From CBDCYS01 sp965226245 (GTDB lineage: Bacteria; Acidobacteriota; Terriglobia; Bryobacterales; UBA6623): 64,000 nucleotides of DNA. Within the stretch, counting starts at the first letter, position 1. Each line of letters opens with the position of its first letter. The stretch is taken from assembly GCA_965226245.1 (NCBI GenBank), contig CBDDCL010000015.1:4402001-4466000 (forward strand). Direction: 5' to 3'. Positions 50,261 to 58,876 of this stretch are shown here, piece by piece. The notes beneath the pieces are model-generated. The model was not told where the DNA came from, searched no databases, and saw only the letters and a list, made by a program, of their open reading frames with translations. The position numbers were made by a program, and so were the translations under genes.

Positions 50261-51964
50261 TCCGAGGATATCTTCGTCACGAAGCTTGATACCAACGGAA
50301 ATCTTGTCTGGGCTCGTACGATGGGTGGGCCGAGGAGTGATGAGGGTTCCGGCCTGGCGGTTGATGGCAGCGGTAACGTCTACGTGACCGGTAGGTTTTC
50401 CGAGACAGCTGACTTCGGCCCTTCGAGCAATGGCAGTCCCCTGTTGGGGATCTCGGCCGGGTCCTCAGACATCTTTGTCACGAAGTTCGACAGTGCAGGA
50501 AATTCTGTTTGGGTCCAGACGGCGGGTGGACTGGGTTTTGACCAGGGCTACGGCGTGGCAGTAGACGCCAGCGGCAATGTCTACACGACCGGGGTCTTCA
50601 ATGGTACCGCCGTATTCCGGTCGCGGGCAATAACACCGGGGGGCGGTGGCTTCTCTTTGTTGACCTTCCTGGTCTCGGCCGGGGAAAGCGACATATTCGT
50701 CAGCAAGCTGAACACAGTGGGGAGCCACATCTGGGCTCGGCAGATGGGTGGAACCAACGACGACGAGGGTAAGGGTGTGGCGGTAGATAACGGCGGCAAT
50801 ATCTATACAACCGGGGAGTTTGCGGCTAAGGCTGACTTTGACCCGAGTGCCAACGTCTCCAATTTGACCTCGGCTGGGAACTTAGACATCTTCTTGAACA
50901 AGCTCGACAGCGATGGCACGTTCGACTGGGTCCGGCACATGGGAGGGAGTGGCTCCAACACGGGAGGCGGAGTGGCTGTGGATGATGGCGGCAATATTTA
51001 CGCGACCGGGTCGTTCCGAACTACTGCCTACTTTGACCTGGATATTGGCGGCGTCTTTTCGGGGGGGGGCGCCGTGGTTGAGGGTCGCCTGAATTCGTTC
51101 GGTTCCACAGATATCTACGTGGCAAAATTTCACGACCCCAGCGCAGCGGGGCCACTGCCGCTGATTAGTGAAGGTGGCATTGTACTGGCGACCTTACTGC
51201 CCACGGTCAACACCATCTCGCCACGCTCGATCATCAGTGTGTTCGGACAGAACTTCTCACCTGGCACGACTCTGTTCCCCAATCTCGATGGCAACGGGAA
51301 CCTCGCTCGTTCTCTCGGCGGCACCTGTCTAGAGATGAACGGCGAGCGGTTGCCGATCTTCGCCATGACCCCTACTCAGATCAATGCCCAGACTTCGGCA
51401 GTGCAGGCACTGGGCCCGGCGAGTTTTCGAGTCGTCACCAACTGCAACACGTCTAGTGCACTACTCAGCGAGCCTCTGACGGTCGCCTTCAACAGTGGTG
51501 TTGAGATGACGACGGTCGAAACGGCCACCCCGGGTTTCTTCTTGTTCCCGCCGCTCGCGGATGACGGCCTGATCGCGGCTCGCTTTAACTCAGACGCAGT
51601 CGCCGTCGCACCAGCGGGCATGTTCAGTGACCAATTTGGTCCGTCGCGTCCGGCGAGGCCCGGAGACGTCATCGTGATGTATGGCACGGGTTGGGGACCG
51701 AGTACGGCCTCGCTCGGCACTGGCCAACTGGCAACAGGAGCGGCCCAGCTTCTCCCCGGCGCCAATCCAGCGGTGAGTTTCGGCGGCATTTTCTTGGCCC
51801 CTCAAGACGTCTTCTATGTCGGCGTCACGCCCAATACAGCCGGACTCTACCAACTGGCGATTCGTGTCCCATCAGGCGCCCAGACGGGCAACCACCAGGT
51901 CGTCCTGACGGTCTATGGCAAATCGACGCCGGTCGGTCCGGTGGTACCGGTGAAGCGGCCTTAG
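50261..51964 (+). pseudogene. SBBP-repeat surface protein, 3' part with TIGR03437 domain
   Basis: Remainder of the gene interrupted by IS1595. Continues with four more SBBP-type repeats (SGLAVDGSGNVYVTGRF; GVAVDASGNVYTTGVF; GVAVDNGGNIYTTGEF; GVAVDDGGNIYATGSF), and ends with the Solibacter-type C-terminal domain (VNTISPRSIISVFGQNFSPG, RLPIFAMTPTQINAQ, PARPGDVIVMYGTGWGP, YQLAIRVPSG). The domain is strong taxonomic evidence. Both parts would give about 780 residues; the downstream part has no obvious own start. Confidence 0.85.
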
Positions 51965-52124
51965 GGGCCCGTGGTGCAAGTGGGTTTGGCGAAAAATGGG
52001 GACTGCCAGCCGATTTTCGTGACTCGTAAGCGCCGTGTTTTCAATCAAAGTGGACACGAAAATCGGTGGCTGTACCCGATTTTTCGTGCGCACTGCACTT
52101 CTGCCACGGGCTGTTAGGGGCCCG
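51961..52124. repeat. MITE-like hairpin element flanked by an 11-bp direct repeat
   Basis: TTAGGGGCCCG lies at 51961-51971 and 52114-52124. Inside are inverted repeats: GTGGTGCAAGT / ACTTCTGCCAC at the ends and CAGCCGATTTTCGTG / CACGAAAATCGGTGGCTG within. It follows the SBBP stop codon and adjoins the kinase remnant. A partial relative is near 23880. It encodes no protein. Confidence 0.65.
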
Positions 52125-52254
52125 AGCGCTCACGAATTTGAGCGCGAGTCCGCGTTTGAGCTTGTGGTGTCCTCGGCACTTTAGACGACACCCATGCCGC
52201 CTTCACCGAGCTTCTCGACGAGCTTGTAGTGGCTGATGCTCTGGCCGACCATCA
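52122..52254 (-). pseudogene. N-terminal fragment of a Ser/Thr protein kinase
   Basis: Minus-strand frame MMVGQSISHYKLVEKLGEGGMGVV shows the glycine-rich ATP loop (GEGGMGVV) of a eukaryotic-like kinase. A stop (TAA) follows where the family has YKAEDT; in the next frame the sequence continues AEDT, then KLKRGLALKFVSA with a one-base shift. So the kinase gene is truncated and frameshifted, ending near the hairpin element at 52117. Lysine of the VALKF strand is the last recognisable element. Confidence 0.7.
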
Positions 52255-52275
52255 TGACAGGGGGATTGTAGCACC

Positions 52276-52898
52276 ATGGGAGCAACGAAAGGGCCTCCAG
52301 GCCGTGCTTTGAGTTACTTCCTATATTGGGGATTGTCGGAAGTGTACCGCTGCAGCGCATCCGCAAGAACCACCCTCGCCACTTCAGGTTCCGAATGGGG
52401 TATTAAGTTGATTTCTTCAGCCACAATATGTTGTGGTTGGGGGCATGAAGGGGACTACCCCCGAAACCTCGTCGAGTTGGAAGATTCTCGACCGAGGAGG
52501 CGTGCCTCTGCTGAAGCTGCGCTGGCCGGAGCGCTGTGGGATCCAGTCCTCATGGGCCAGCAAACGCAATCTGCTGCTCTTGTGGCCTTGATTTTCCAGG
52601 ACACCCGGCATGAAGGAGGACTACCCCCTGAAACCTCGTCGAGTTGGAAGCTCGATTCTCGACCGAGGTAGGCGTGCCGGGAGATACCTGCTGAAGCTGC
52701 CTGGCATGGAGGGGGTTCGTGTAGCCCGCGCATGGGGCAACGATCCAGTGTAGCCTCATGGGCCAGCACGAACGGGCCTGGCCGTGCTTGTGAAGTTACT
52801 TCCTATATTGGGGATTGTCGGAAGTGTACCGCTGCAGCGCATCCGCAAGAACCACCCTCGCCACTTCAGGTTCCGAATGGTTAAGTGATTTCTTCAAA
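52276..52898. other. Scrambled partial copies of IS1595 in a duplicated flank
   Basis: About 115 bases starting ACGAAAGGGCC are present twice (52284-52398 and 52768-52880), each ending TTCCGAATGG. Between them are two corrupted copies of the IS1595 5' end, with many small deletions and insertions (for example CTCG missing, GTGTGCCC missing, AGGTAGG for AGGAGG). The first copy begins GGTATTAAGTTGATTTCTTCA, a mixture of the IS end (GGTATTTAGTTGACTCC) and the empty target (TTAAGTGATTTCTTCA). No gene. An assembly or consensus artefact is the simplest explanation. Confidence 0.75.
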
Positions 52899-53925
52899 AT
52901 GGGGTATTTAGTTGACTCCAGTAGCCACAATATGTTGTGGTTGGGGGCATGAAGGAGGACTACCCCCGAAACCTCGTCGAGTTGGAAGCTCGATTCTCGA
53001 CCGAGGAGGCGTGCCGGGAGTACCTGCTGAAGCTGCGCTGGCCGGAGGGGTTCGTGTGCCCGCGCTGTGGGATCCAGTCCTCATGGGCCAGCAAACGCAA
53101 TCTGCTGCTCTGCGCCGACTGCGGTTACCAGGCCTCGGTGACGGCGGGCACGATTTTCCAGGACACCCGCAAGCCCTTGACGTTGTGGTTCCGGGCGGCT
53201 TGGTGGGTGACAACGCAAAAAGGCGGGGCCAGCGCGCTGGAGTTGCAGCGGGTCTTGGGTTTGGGTAGCTATGTAACCGCCTGGACCTGGCTGCACAAGT
53301 TCCGCCGCGCCATGGTGCGCCCCGGTCGCAATCGGCTGGTCGGCCGGGTGGAGGTGGACGAAACGTATGTGGGCGGAGTCGAAGAGGGCGTCCGAGGTCG
53401 CGAAATGGTTGGCAAAGCGTTAGTTGCGGTTGCTGCCGAGGAGGATGGGCGCGGTATGGGTCGCATCCGGCTCCGTCGGATCGCGGATGCCTCAGCGGCG
53501 AGCTTGGAAGCCTTTGTCGAAGAAGCTATCCAACCTGGCAGCCTCGTGCACACCGACGGCTGGGAAGGCTATGCGGGATTGGAGAACAAAGGATACCGCC
53601 ATGAAGTCACCGTGCTGCGCGGGAAGCGGCAATCGGCGAGTAAGCTGCTGCCGAGAGTCCATCGTGTCGCCTCTCTGCTAAAGCGCTGGCTGTTGGGGAC
53701 CCACCAGGGGGCTGTCAGTCACGAGTATTTGGACTACTACCTGGACGAGTTCACGTTCCGCTTCAACCGGCGGACCTCACGGTCGCGCGGCAAACTTTTC
53801 TATCGCCTCCTCCAGCAGGCGGTCGCCGCCGACCCTGCTCCCTATAAGACAATGGTCGAGGCCACCAGGGCCGGCACCCCCACCCCCAAGATGTAGTGGC
53901 TACTGGAGTCAACTAAATACCCCAT
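52899..53925 (+). mobile_element. IS1595-family insertion sequence, copy 3
   Basis: 1027 bp, same inverted repeats, opposite orientation to copies 1 and 2. Target duplication TTCTTCAA (52890-52897 and 53926-53933) if the element starts one A earlier. The empty site would read TTAAGTGATTTCTTCAATTACTT. Confidence 0.93.
52937..53896 (+). CDS. IS1595-family transposase (copy 3)
   Basis: Same 319-residue product as the copies at 686-1645 and 49263-50222, here on the plus strand: zinc ribbon with four Cys, then VDETYVGG and VHTDGWEGY of the DDE core. Intact, so all three copies may be active. Confidence 0.95.
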   Translation: MVGGMKEDYPRNLVELEARFSTEEACREYLLKLRWPEGFVCPRCGIQSSWASKRNLLLCADCGYQASVTAGTIFQDTRKPLTLWFRAAWWVTTQKGGASALELQRVLGLGSYVTAWTWLHKFRRAMVRPGRNRLVGRVEVDETYVGGVEEGVRGREMVGKALVAVAAEEDGRGMGRIRLRRIADASAASLEAFVEEAIQPGSLVHTDGWEGYAGLENKGYRHEVTVLRGKRQSASKLLPRVHRVASLLKRWLLGTHQGAVSHEYLDYYLDEFTFRFNRRTSRSRGKLFYRLLQQAVAADPAPYKTMVEATRAGTPTPKM

Positions 53926-54022
53926 TTCTTCAATTACTTAACTGGGAGTTTTCTAGCCCGACAACAGTCGTTACCCTTTAGAAGACCAGGTTGCATTTTG
54001 AATGGTATTGTACTTCAGCAGG

Positions 54023-55684
54023 TCATTCCACGGACGCCAGAAACCGCGGCGGCCGCCGCAGTTTCGTGGCCTGCTCAAACCCGTACGCGATCTTCAGCAG
54101 CACAGGTTCGCTGAATCGAGCGCCAAAGAAAGAAATTCCCACGGGAAGGCCGCGGACAAACCCCGCCGGAACGGTGATGTGCGGGTATCCCGCGATGGCC
54201 GCGGGGCCAGAACTGCCGTGCGAGGAGCGGTCGCCGTGAACCAAATCCGTCACCCAGGAAGGCCCCGTGCTCGACGTGACGATGGCGTCAAGCCTGTGCT
54301 CGCTCATGGCCCGGTCGATTCCCTCGGCCCGGGAAAGCCGGCGGGCCGTTTCCAGTGCGTCCAGGTACGGCTGCGAATCCAGCCCTCCGCGCTCGTTTGC
54401 GGCAAGCAGAATCTCCTGTCCGAAGTGGCGCAACTCCTCCTCAGCGTGCTGTTGGTTGAATGCGATGACATCGCTGAGGCTGCGGACCTTCACGCTCTCC
54501 CCCAGGCCCGCCAAGTAGGCGTTCAGACCGGCCTTGAACTCGTGGAGCAAGACCTCGAACGGCGTGTCGCCATAAGCGCTTCTGAGCGGCAGCTCGATCG
54601 GATCGACCAGCTCGGCTCCGCCCTGCTTCATCGCTAACAGCGCCTCGTCGATCAGTTTGTCGACGCGGCTGCTGAATCCCATCGAGCCCCGCCAAACTCC
54701 GATGCGCGCGCCCCGCAGCCCGTCTGTATCTAGAAACTGGGTGTAGTCCGCGTGCGAGGGACCTTCGCTTGCCGCAGTAGCCTTGTCACACGGGTCAACG
54801 CCGGTGAGCGCTCCCAACAACAAGGCGGCGTCCCGGACGGTTCGCGCCATGGGCCCGGCCGTGTCCTGGTTGTGCGAGATCGGGATGATTCCCGAACGGC
54901 TTACCAGCCCCACGGTCGGCTTGATCCCCACAATGCCGTTGATCGATGAAGGACAGATGACCGAGCCGTTCGTTTCGGTGCCGATGGCCAGCGGACAAAG
55001 GTTGGCCGATACCGCCACCGCCGAGCCCGAACTCGAGCCGCAGGCGTTGCGGTCAAGCACATAGGGATTGCGGGTCAGCCCGCCGCGACCGCTCCAGCCG
55101 CTGACGGAGTTTCGCCCCCGGAAATTGGCCCACTCCGACAGATTCGCCTTCGCCAGAATGATGGCGCCGGCAGCCCGAAGACGCTCCGCCACAAACGAAT
55201 CGCGCGGGGCAATGGAACCCTCCAGCGCCAGCGACCCTGCCGTAGTTTGCATGCGGTCACCGGTGTCAAGGTTGTCTTTGAGGATCACCGGGATGCCGTG
55301 CAGCGGTCCGCGGAGTCCCTTCGCCTGGCGCTCGCGGTCAAGCTCCTCCGCGATCGAGAGTGCGTCGGGATTGAGTTCAATAATGGCGTTGACCGAGGGT
55401 CCCTTCTTGTCGATCTGCTCGATTCGGCCAAGGTATTTCTCGGCGATGGACCGTGCTGTATATTCGCCGCTCTCCATGCCCACCCGCAGCCGGTCAACCC
55501 GAATCTCATCGAACTCGAACTCCGGGACTTCTGATGTCGGCTTCCCATCCGCGGCCGCTCCGCCGTCTTGCGCAGGACCACAGCCGGCCCACGCGCTGCT
55601 GCCCGCAAGCGCGGCTAGCCGCAACGCCTCGCGCCGGCTGAGGCCAGCCTTACAACTTTTGCTGAACTGGTTCATCGGGATCAA
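54023..55684 (-). CDS. Amidase-signature-family lipoprotein
   Basis: A 553-residue exported amidase. N-terminus SRREALRLAALAGSSAWAGCGPAQ has a twin-arginine-like motif and a lipobox Cys. The amidase signature is clear: VILKDNLDTGDR (catalytic Lys), CGSSSGSAVAVSANL (catalytic cis-Ser) and IGTETNGSVICPSS (nucleophile Ser), with GIVGIKPTVG. It hydrolyses an amide; related to GatA/peptide amidases, but export makes a tRNA role unlikely. The convergent side holds IS1595 copy 3. Confidence 0.9.
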   Translation of the reverse strand: MIPMNQFSKSCKAGLSRREALRLAALAGSSAWAGCGPAQDGGAAADGKPTSEVPEFEFDEIRVDRLRVGMESGEYTARSIAEKYLGRIEQIDKKGPSVNAIIELNPDALSIAEELDRERQAKGLRGPLHGIPVILKDNLDTGDRMQTTAGSLALEGSIAPRDSFVAERLRAAGAIILAKANLSEWANFRGRNSVSGWSGRGGLTRNPYVLDRNACGSSSGSAVAVSANLCPLAIGTETNGSVICPSSINGIVGIKPTVGLVSRSGIIPISHNQDTAGPMARTVRDAALLLGALTGVDPCDKATAASEGPSHADYTQFLDTDGLRGARIGVWRGSMGFSSRVDKLIDEALLAMKQGGAELVDPIELPLRSAYGDTPFEVLLHEFKAGLNAYLAGLGESVKVRSLSDVIAFNQQHAEEELRHFGQEILLAANERGGLDSQPYLDALETARRLSRAEGIDRAMSEHRLDAIVTSSTGPSWVTDLVHGDRSSHGSSGPAAIAGYPHITVPAGFVRGLPVGISFFGARFSEPVLLKIAYGFEQATKLRRPPRFLASVE

Positions 55685-55935
55685 TCAGGAGCTCGGGTCA
55701 GCCATCACACTTGCAAGCGCCCCTCACACTGTAGCGCGGTTGGTGGACAACGCTCTGTTGGCCTTGCTGCCGAGGCTGGGGGCTATGCGAAACAGTCTGG
55801 TCGTCGCCGCTTCGCGACGAAGGACCGGCAAGATTGCAGGTCCCTGGAGTTTCTACATTTCTCAGGACGCGACCGCTGCCATGCTTGTGCTACCGGCATG
55901 TCAGGAGGTCATTTTCACAGCCCCCAAAAAGTCAT

Positions 55936-55985
55936 TGAAACAAAAGAGGTTGCCGATGAGGTATAAATTTTCTTTACAAAATGTC
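55936..55985 (+). repeat. AT-rich dispersed repeat with conserved start-like segment
   Basis: Matches 3891-3938 in inverse orientation: AAACAAAAGAGGTTGCCG, ATG, AGGTATAAATTTTCTTTAC. Here the ATG at 55956 lies after AGAGG and could start the peptide MRYKFSLQNVR. After about 50 bases the two loci differ. Confidence 0.6.
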
Positions 55986-56222
55986 AGGGAATGTCAGGTT
56001 TTGTCATGTTCTCGGCGTGTTTTCCGTGGTTTTGGGCGTCTCGTATTCATTGTCATCGTTTAGTGTTTTTATTTTCAATGGCTTGCGTTGAGGGTACCGG
56101 CTGGGCCGGTGTCACACTCCGTGACAAAGCGGCTATTTTTCGTTGGATTTTGTTTGTTTTTTGTCGCTGACGGGCCGACTGACCCGGGGCGACACGGGTG
56201 TCGAGGTAATGCCAGCAAAGAC

Positions 56223-56268
56223 ATGTCGCCAGGAATGGCGACACGGCACGTCTGGAGACGCGCGCCAC
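56223..56268 (-). repeat. Two-hairpin GTGGCG dispersed element, copy C
   Basis: On the minus strand: GTGGCGC, stem GCGTCTCCAGACG, CCG, stem TGTCGCCATTCCTGGCGACA. Nearly identical to copy A, including flanking bases up to the GTTCC-AACAAG-like segment. Confidence 0.75.
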
Positions 56269-56650
56269 GTCGCTTGCCCCCACATTTCTTGTTCCAACTG
56301 AGCGCGCAGGGGCGGAAACCGCTCCCTCACGGTCGCGGCTCTGAGTCTCTTCTCAGCTTTCTGCCGCATTCGGCATGTCCTTACCTTGCCGACCTTCCGT
56401 TCGGATTGTAGCAGGCGGGGTTCGGTTTTTCGGTTCGTTTGGCGGGGGTGGGTGGGATGTAAGTACTTGAAAAAATTGAGTGTAAGTTTTTTTTGTTTTT
56501 ACGTGACCGATCGCGCGGGTTTCGGATCTTGGGCCTGGAGGCCCAATACATGGCAGGCAAGGATGCCTGCCCCACGTGGCAGAATGTAGAAACTCCAGGG
56601 ACCGGCAAGAGTGCAGGTCCCTACGGCGGGGGCGCAAACGAGGCGCGGAC

Positions 56651-58723
56651 TTATTTCTTCAGCCAATCCATCAAGACCTTGCGCATTTTGACGGTGGTGA
56701 GCTGTGACTGCATGTCGAACTTGCCTGTCGCACCGGCCGCCTCAAAGGCTTGCGCGGTCCAGTCAAATTCTTCCCATGCTTTGACTCGATGCAGGGGAAC
56801 GCGCTGGGAGTCTTGAGGATTCAACACCAAAACCGGACGGGGCGCCATCGCGGCATAGAGGTCTCTGACGTCATACGAACCAATCACTCCCGGCAGAAAG
56901 CTACTGAAAGGTTGCTTTGTCAACGGGTCGTCGATCAGCGAACGGTAGGACAACAGGCCCCCCACAGTCACCAGCCTGCTAATACGCCGCTCGAGCACCG
57001 CTGCGTGCGCAGCCACCAAAGCTCCCGCGCCGACACCGACGACAAGCCAGTCGCGGTTTTCCGTACGGTTGCGCGCGGACGCCAGAAAATCCTTGACTCG
57101 CTGCCCTAGCAGAGGCCGGCCCACTTCAAGTGCCCGATAAGCGAAGAAATCGTCCCATGAAAAGCTAACGTCCGCTCCCGGCATGTCGGGCGCCGTTTCG
57201 CCCCATCCGCGTACATCCACTCCGACGACACGATAACCAGCCGCAATCAGGGGATCAATAATGCCGCGCCGAACCGTCGGGTCGTCCTTTCCCGCTTCGG
57301 CGCAAACCAGCGCAACGCCTTGCGCGAAAGCGCCGACATCGAATACGCGATCGGGAATAGCAACGCCAGCTTCCTGGCGGTAGTGGCCGGCGCGGATAAT
57401 CTCCGAGACTTTGTTCTTGATGTCGTTGCGATAGATTTCGTGTTGATGGCGACCGCGCGGAACAGCCCGGTACGGCACGAGCTTGTCGGCATAAATCTGG
57501 TTCATCGCCAGCACCGTCTGACCGCCAAGTGAAGAGGCAACCTGGCCGCTCGGCGTGCACCGAAGTTCTTCTTCGGTAAATATTTCGTCTGACTCCTCGC
57601 CGACTGCTTGGCCCTCGTTGCCAAGCCAGCGAACAAGCCAGCCGGCGGCCGCCCGCCGAAGCTCCCGGTTCAGACCGTGTTCGTCGTCGGTTTCAACAAG
57701 AGAAACCTTGTCGCTTGCGCCGTATATGGAATAGACCTTCGCAACCGCCCGGAAGGTCTCGCGCGCGCCCTCGATCGGCACGTAGTCGCGCTGCGGCGAC
57801 CCGATCATCAGCGGCCGCGGTGCGAAGGCGGCCAGCAGCTCGGGATGATCGATACCATGCTGCAGAGTCCCGAACAGGATTTGCTCCGGGTCGGCAATCA
57901 GCATCGCTTCCGTCTTGTGCCGGAAACTGGCAACCGCACACCCGCAGACCGCCGCTTGAATGCGCGGCTCGAAGGGGGCCAGTTGCAGCGTCTCCATGCC
58001 GCCCCCCGAGTTGCCGGCCATCGCGATTCGATGTTCGTCGATATCCGCTCGGGACTCCAGATAATCAATCGCACGGATTGCGTCCCAAACGCGATACTGC
58101 ATCAGGTTCAGTCCGAGCAAATAACACTGATTCCCGAGAACCCTGTGCTCGCGCGTACCGGGCCCGACGGTCGAGGCCTGCGTCGCTTTGTCCCAAAGCT
58201 GCAGGCGCTCCCCTTGGCTGATGGGGTCCCAGACCAGTGCCACGAAACCGGACCGAGCCATCAGCGCGCAGAAACGCTGGTAGGTCTCGTAGGCTTTGCC
58301 GGCCTCGCCGTGTCCGGGCGGAAAAATCACCGCCGGAAGCTTTCCTTCGCCTCCCCTGGGACGGTAGAGATTCGCAGTGACAAAGTGCTGCGGTCGGCTT
58401 TCGTAGATCAGCTTTTCGACGATCATGTCCGGCCGTTCGACGCTACCCACATGGCGGACATTCAGGGAGTTTCGGTCCTCGGGAAACGGCCCCCACATCT
58501 CGGCAAGCTTCTCGCGCACGCGCCGCTGGAGCTGCGCCAGTTCCAGCGGAGTTTCCAAAGCGTCGAAGCGCTTGCGCCGGCGCTTGTCCAGCCGCTCGAT
58601 GTAGTCGAGCGTGAATTCCCACATCATGCCGCCGAGGCCGCTCGAACGCGCGGGCGCCGCGCGAAGGCCGCCCGCGCCAAGCAAGCCCATCGCAAACGAG
58701 CGGCGTGTAATAGGTGGGGTCAA
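56651..58723 (-). CDS. Secreted acetylxylan-esterase-like protein with two alpha/beta-hydrolase domains
   Basis: A 690-residue exported protein with a twin-arginine-type signal (TRRSFAMGLLGAGGLRAAPA). Residues ~60-380 form an acetylxylan-esterase/abhydrolase domain: YRPRGGEGKLPAVIFPPGHGE, IAMAGNSGGGMETL (nucleophile Ser) and DDEHGLN (His region). Residues ~430-690 form a second alpha/beta-hydrolase fold, where the expected nucleophile elbow reads VVGVGAGALVA, with Gly replacing Ser, so it is probably inactive. Hemicellulose deacetylation is likely. Confidence 0.8.
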   Translation of the reverse strand: MTPPITRRSFAMGLLGAGGLRAAPARSSGLGGMMWEFTLDYIERLDKRRRKRFDALETPLELAQLQRRVREKLAEMWGPFPEDRNSLNVRHVGSVERPDMIVEKLIYESRPQHFVTANLYRPRGGEGKLPAVIFPPGHGEAGKAYETYQRFCALMARSGFVALVWDPISQGERLQLWDKATQASTVGPGTREHRVLGNQCYLLGLNLMQYRVWDAIRAIDYLESRADIDEHRIAMAGNSGGGMETLQLAPFEPRIQAAVCGCAVASFRHKTEAMLIADPEQILFGTLQHGIDHPELLAAFAPRPLMIGSPQRDYVPIEGARETFRAVAKVYSIYGASDKVSLVETDDEHGLNRELRRAAAGWLVRWLGNEGQAVGEESDEIFTEEELRCTPSGQVASSLGGQTVLAMNQIYADKLVPYRAVPRGRHQHEIYRNDIKNKVSEIIRAGHYRQEAGVAIPDRVFDVGAFAQGVALVCAEAGKDDPTVRRGIIDPLIAAGYRVVGVDVRGWGETAPDMPGADVSFSWDDFFAYRALEVGRPLLGQRVKDFLASARNRTENRDWLVVGVGAGALVAAHAAVLERRISRLVTVGGLLSYRSLIDDPLTKQPFSSFLPGVIGSYDVRDLYAAMAPRPVLVLNPQDSQRVPLHRVKAWEEFDWTAQAFEAAGATGKFDMQSQLTTVKMRKVLMDWLKK

Positions 58724-58876
58724 GGTGTTAGTGGAATCGGCTGACCGATCGGTCCAGAGAAAGAGTGCACGAGCGTGCGCTCAGCAGAGTTGCTACTAAC
58801 ATTCTAATGCAGACCTCGAGGAACCGGAGCCGCAGCCCTTGACTTCTCGCCGCTGGAGTCGTCTAATGGGCGCATT

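Larger units (their letters stand above)
55685..56650. other. Repeat-rich, AT-rich intergenic region
   Basis: About 970 bases without a gene. Contains the AT-rich repeat (55936-55985), the two-hairpin element (56223), and two copies of an ACCGGCAAGA-TGCAGGTCC palindrome (55821-55860 and 56581-56622). The part around 55990-56190 and 56430-56510 is distinctly AT-rich relative to the window. Confidence 0.5.

Noticed and set aside
49234..53925. IS1595 copies 2 and 3 as a composite transposon carrying the SBBP tail and kinase fragment
   Set aside because: Each copy has its own target duplication, so they inserted separately; no common outer duplication joins 49226 with 53926.
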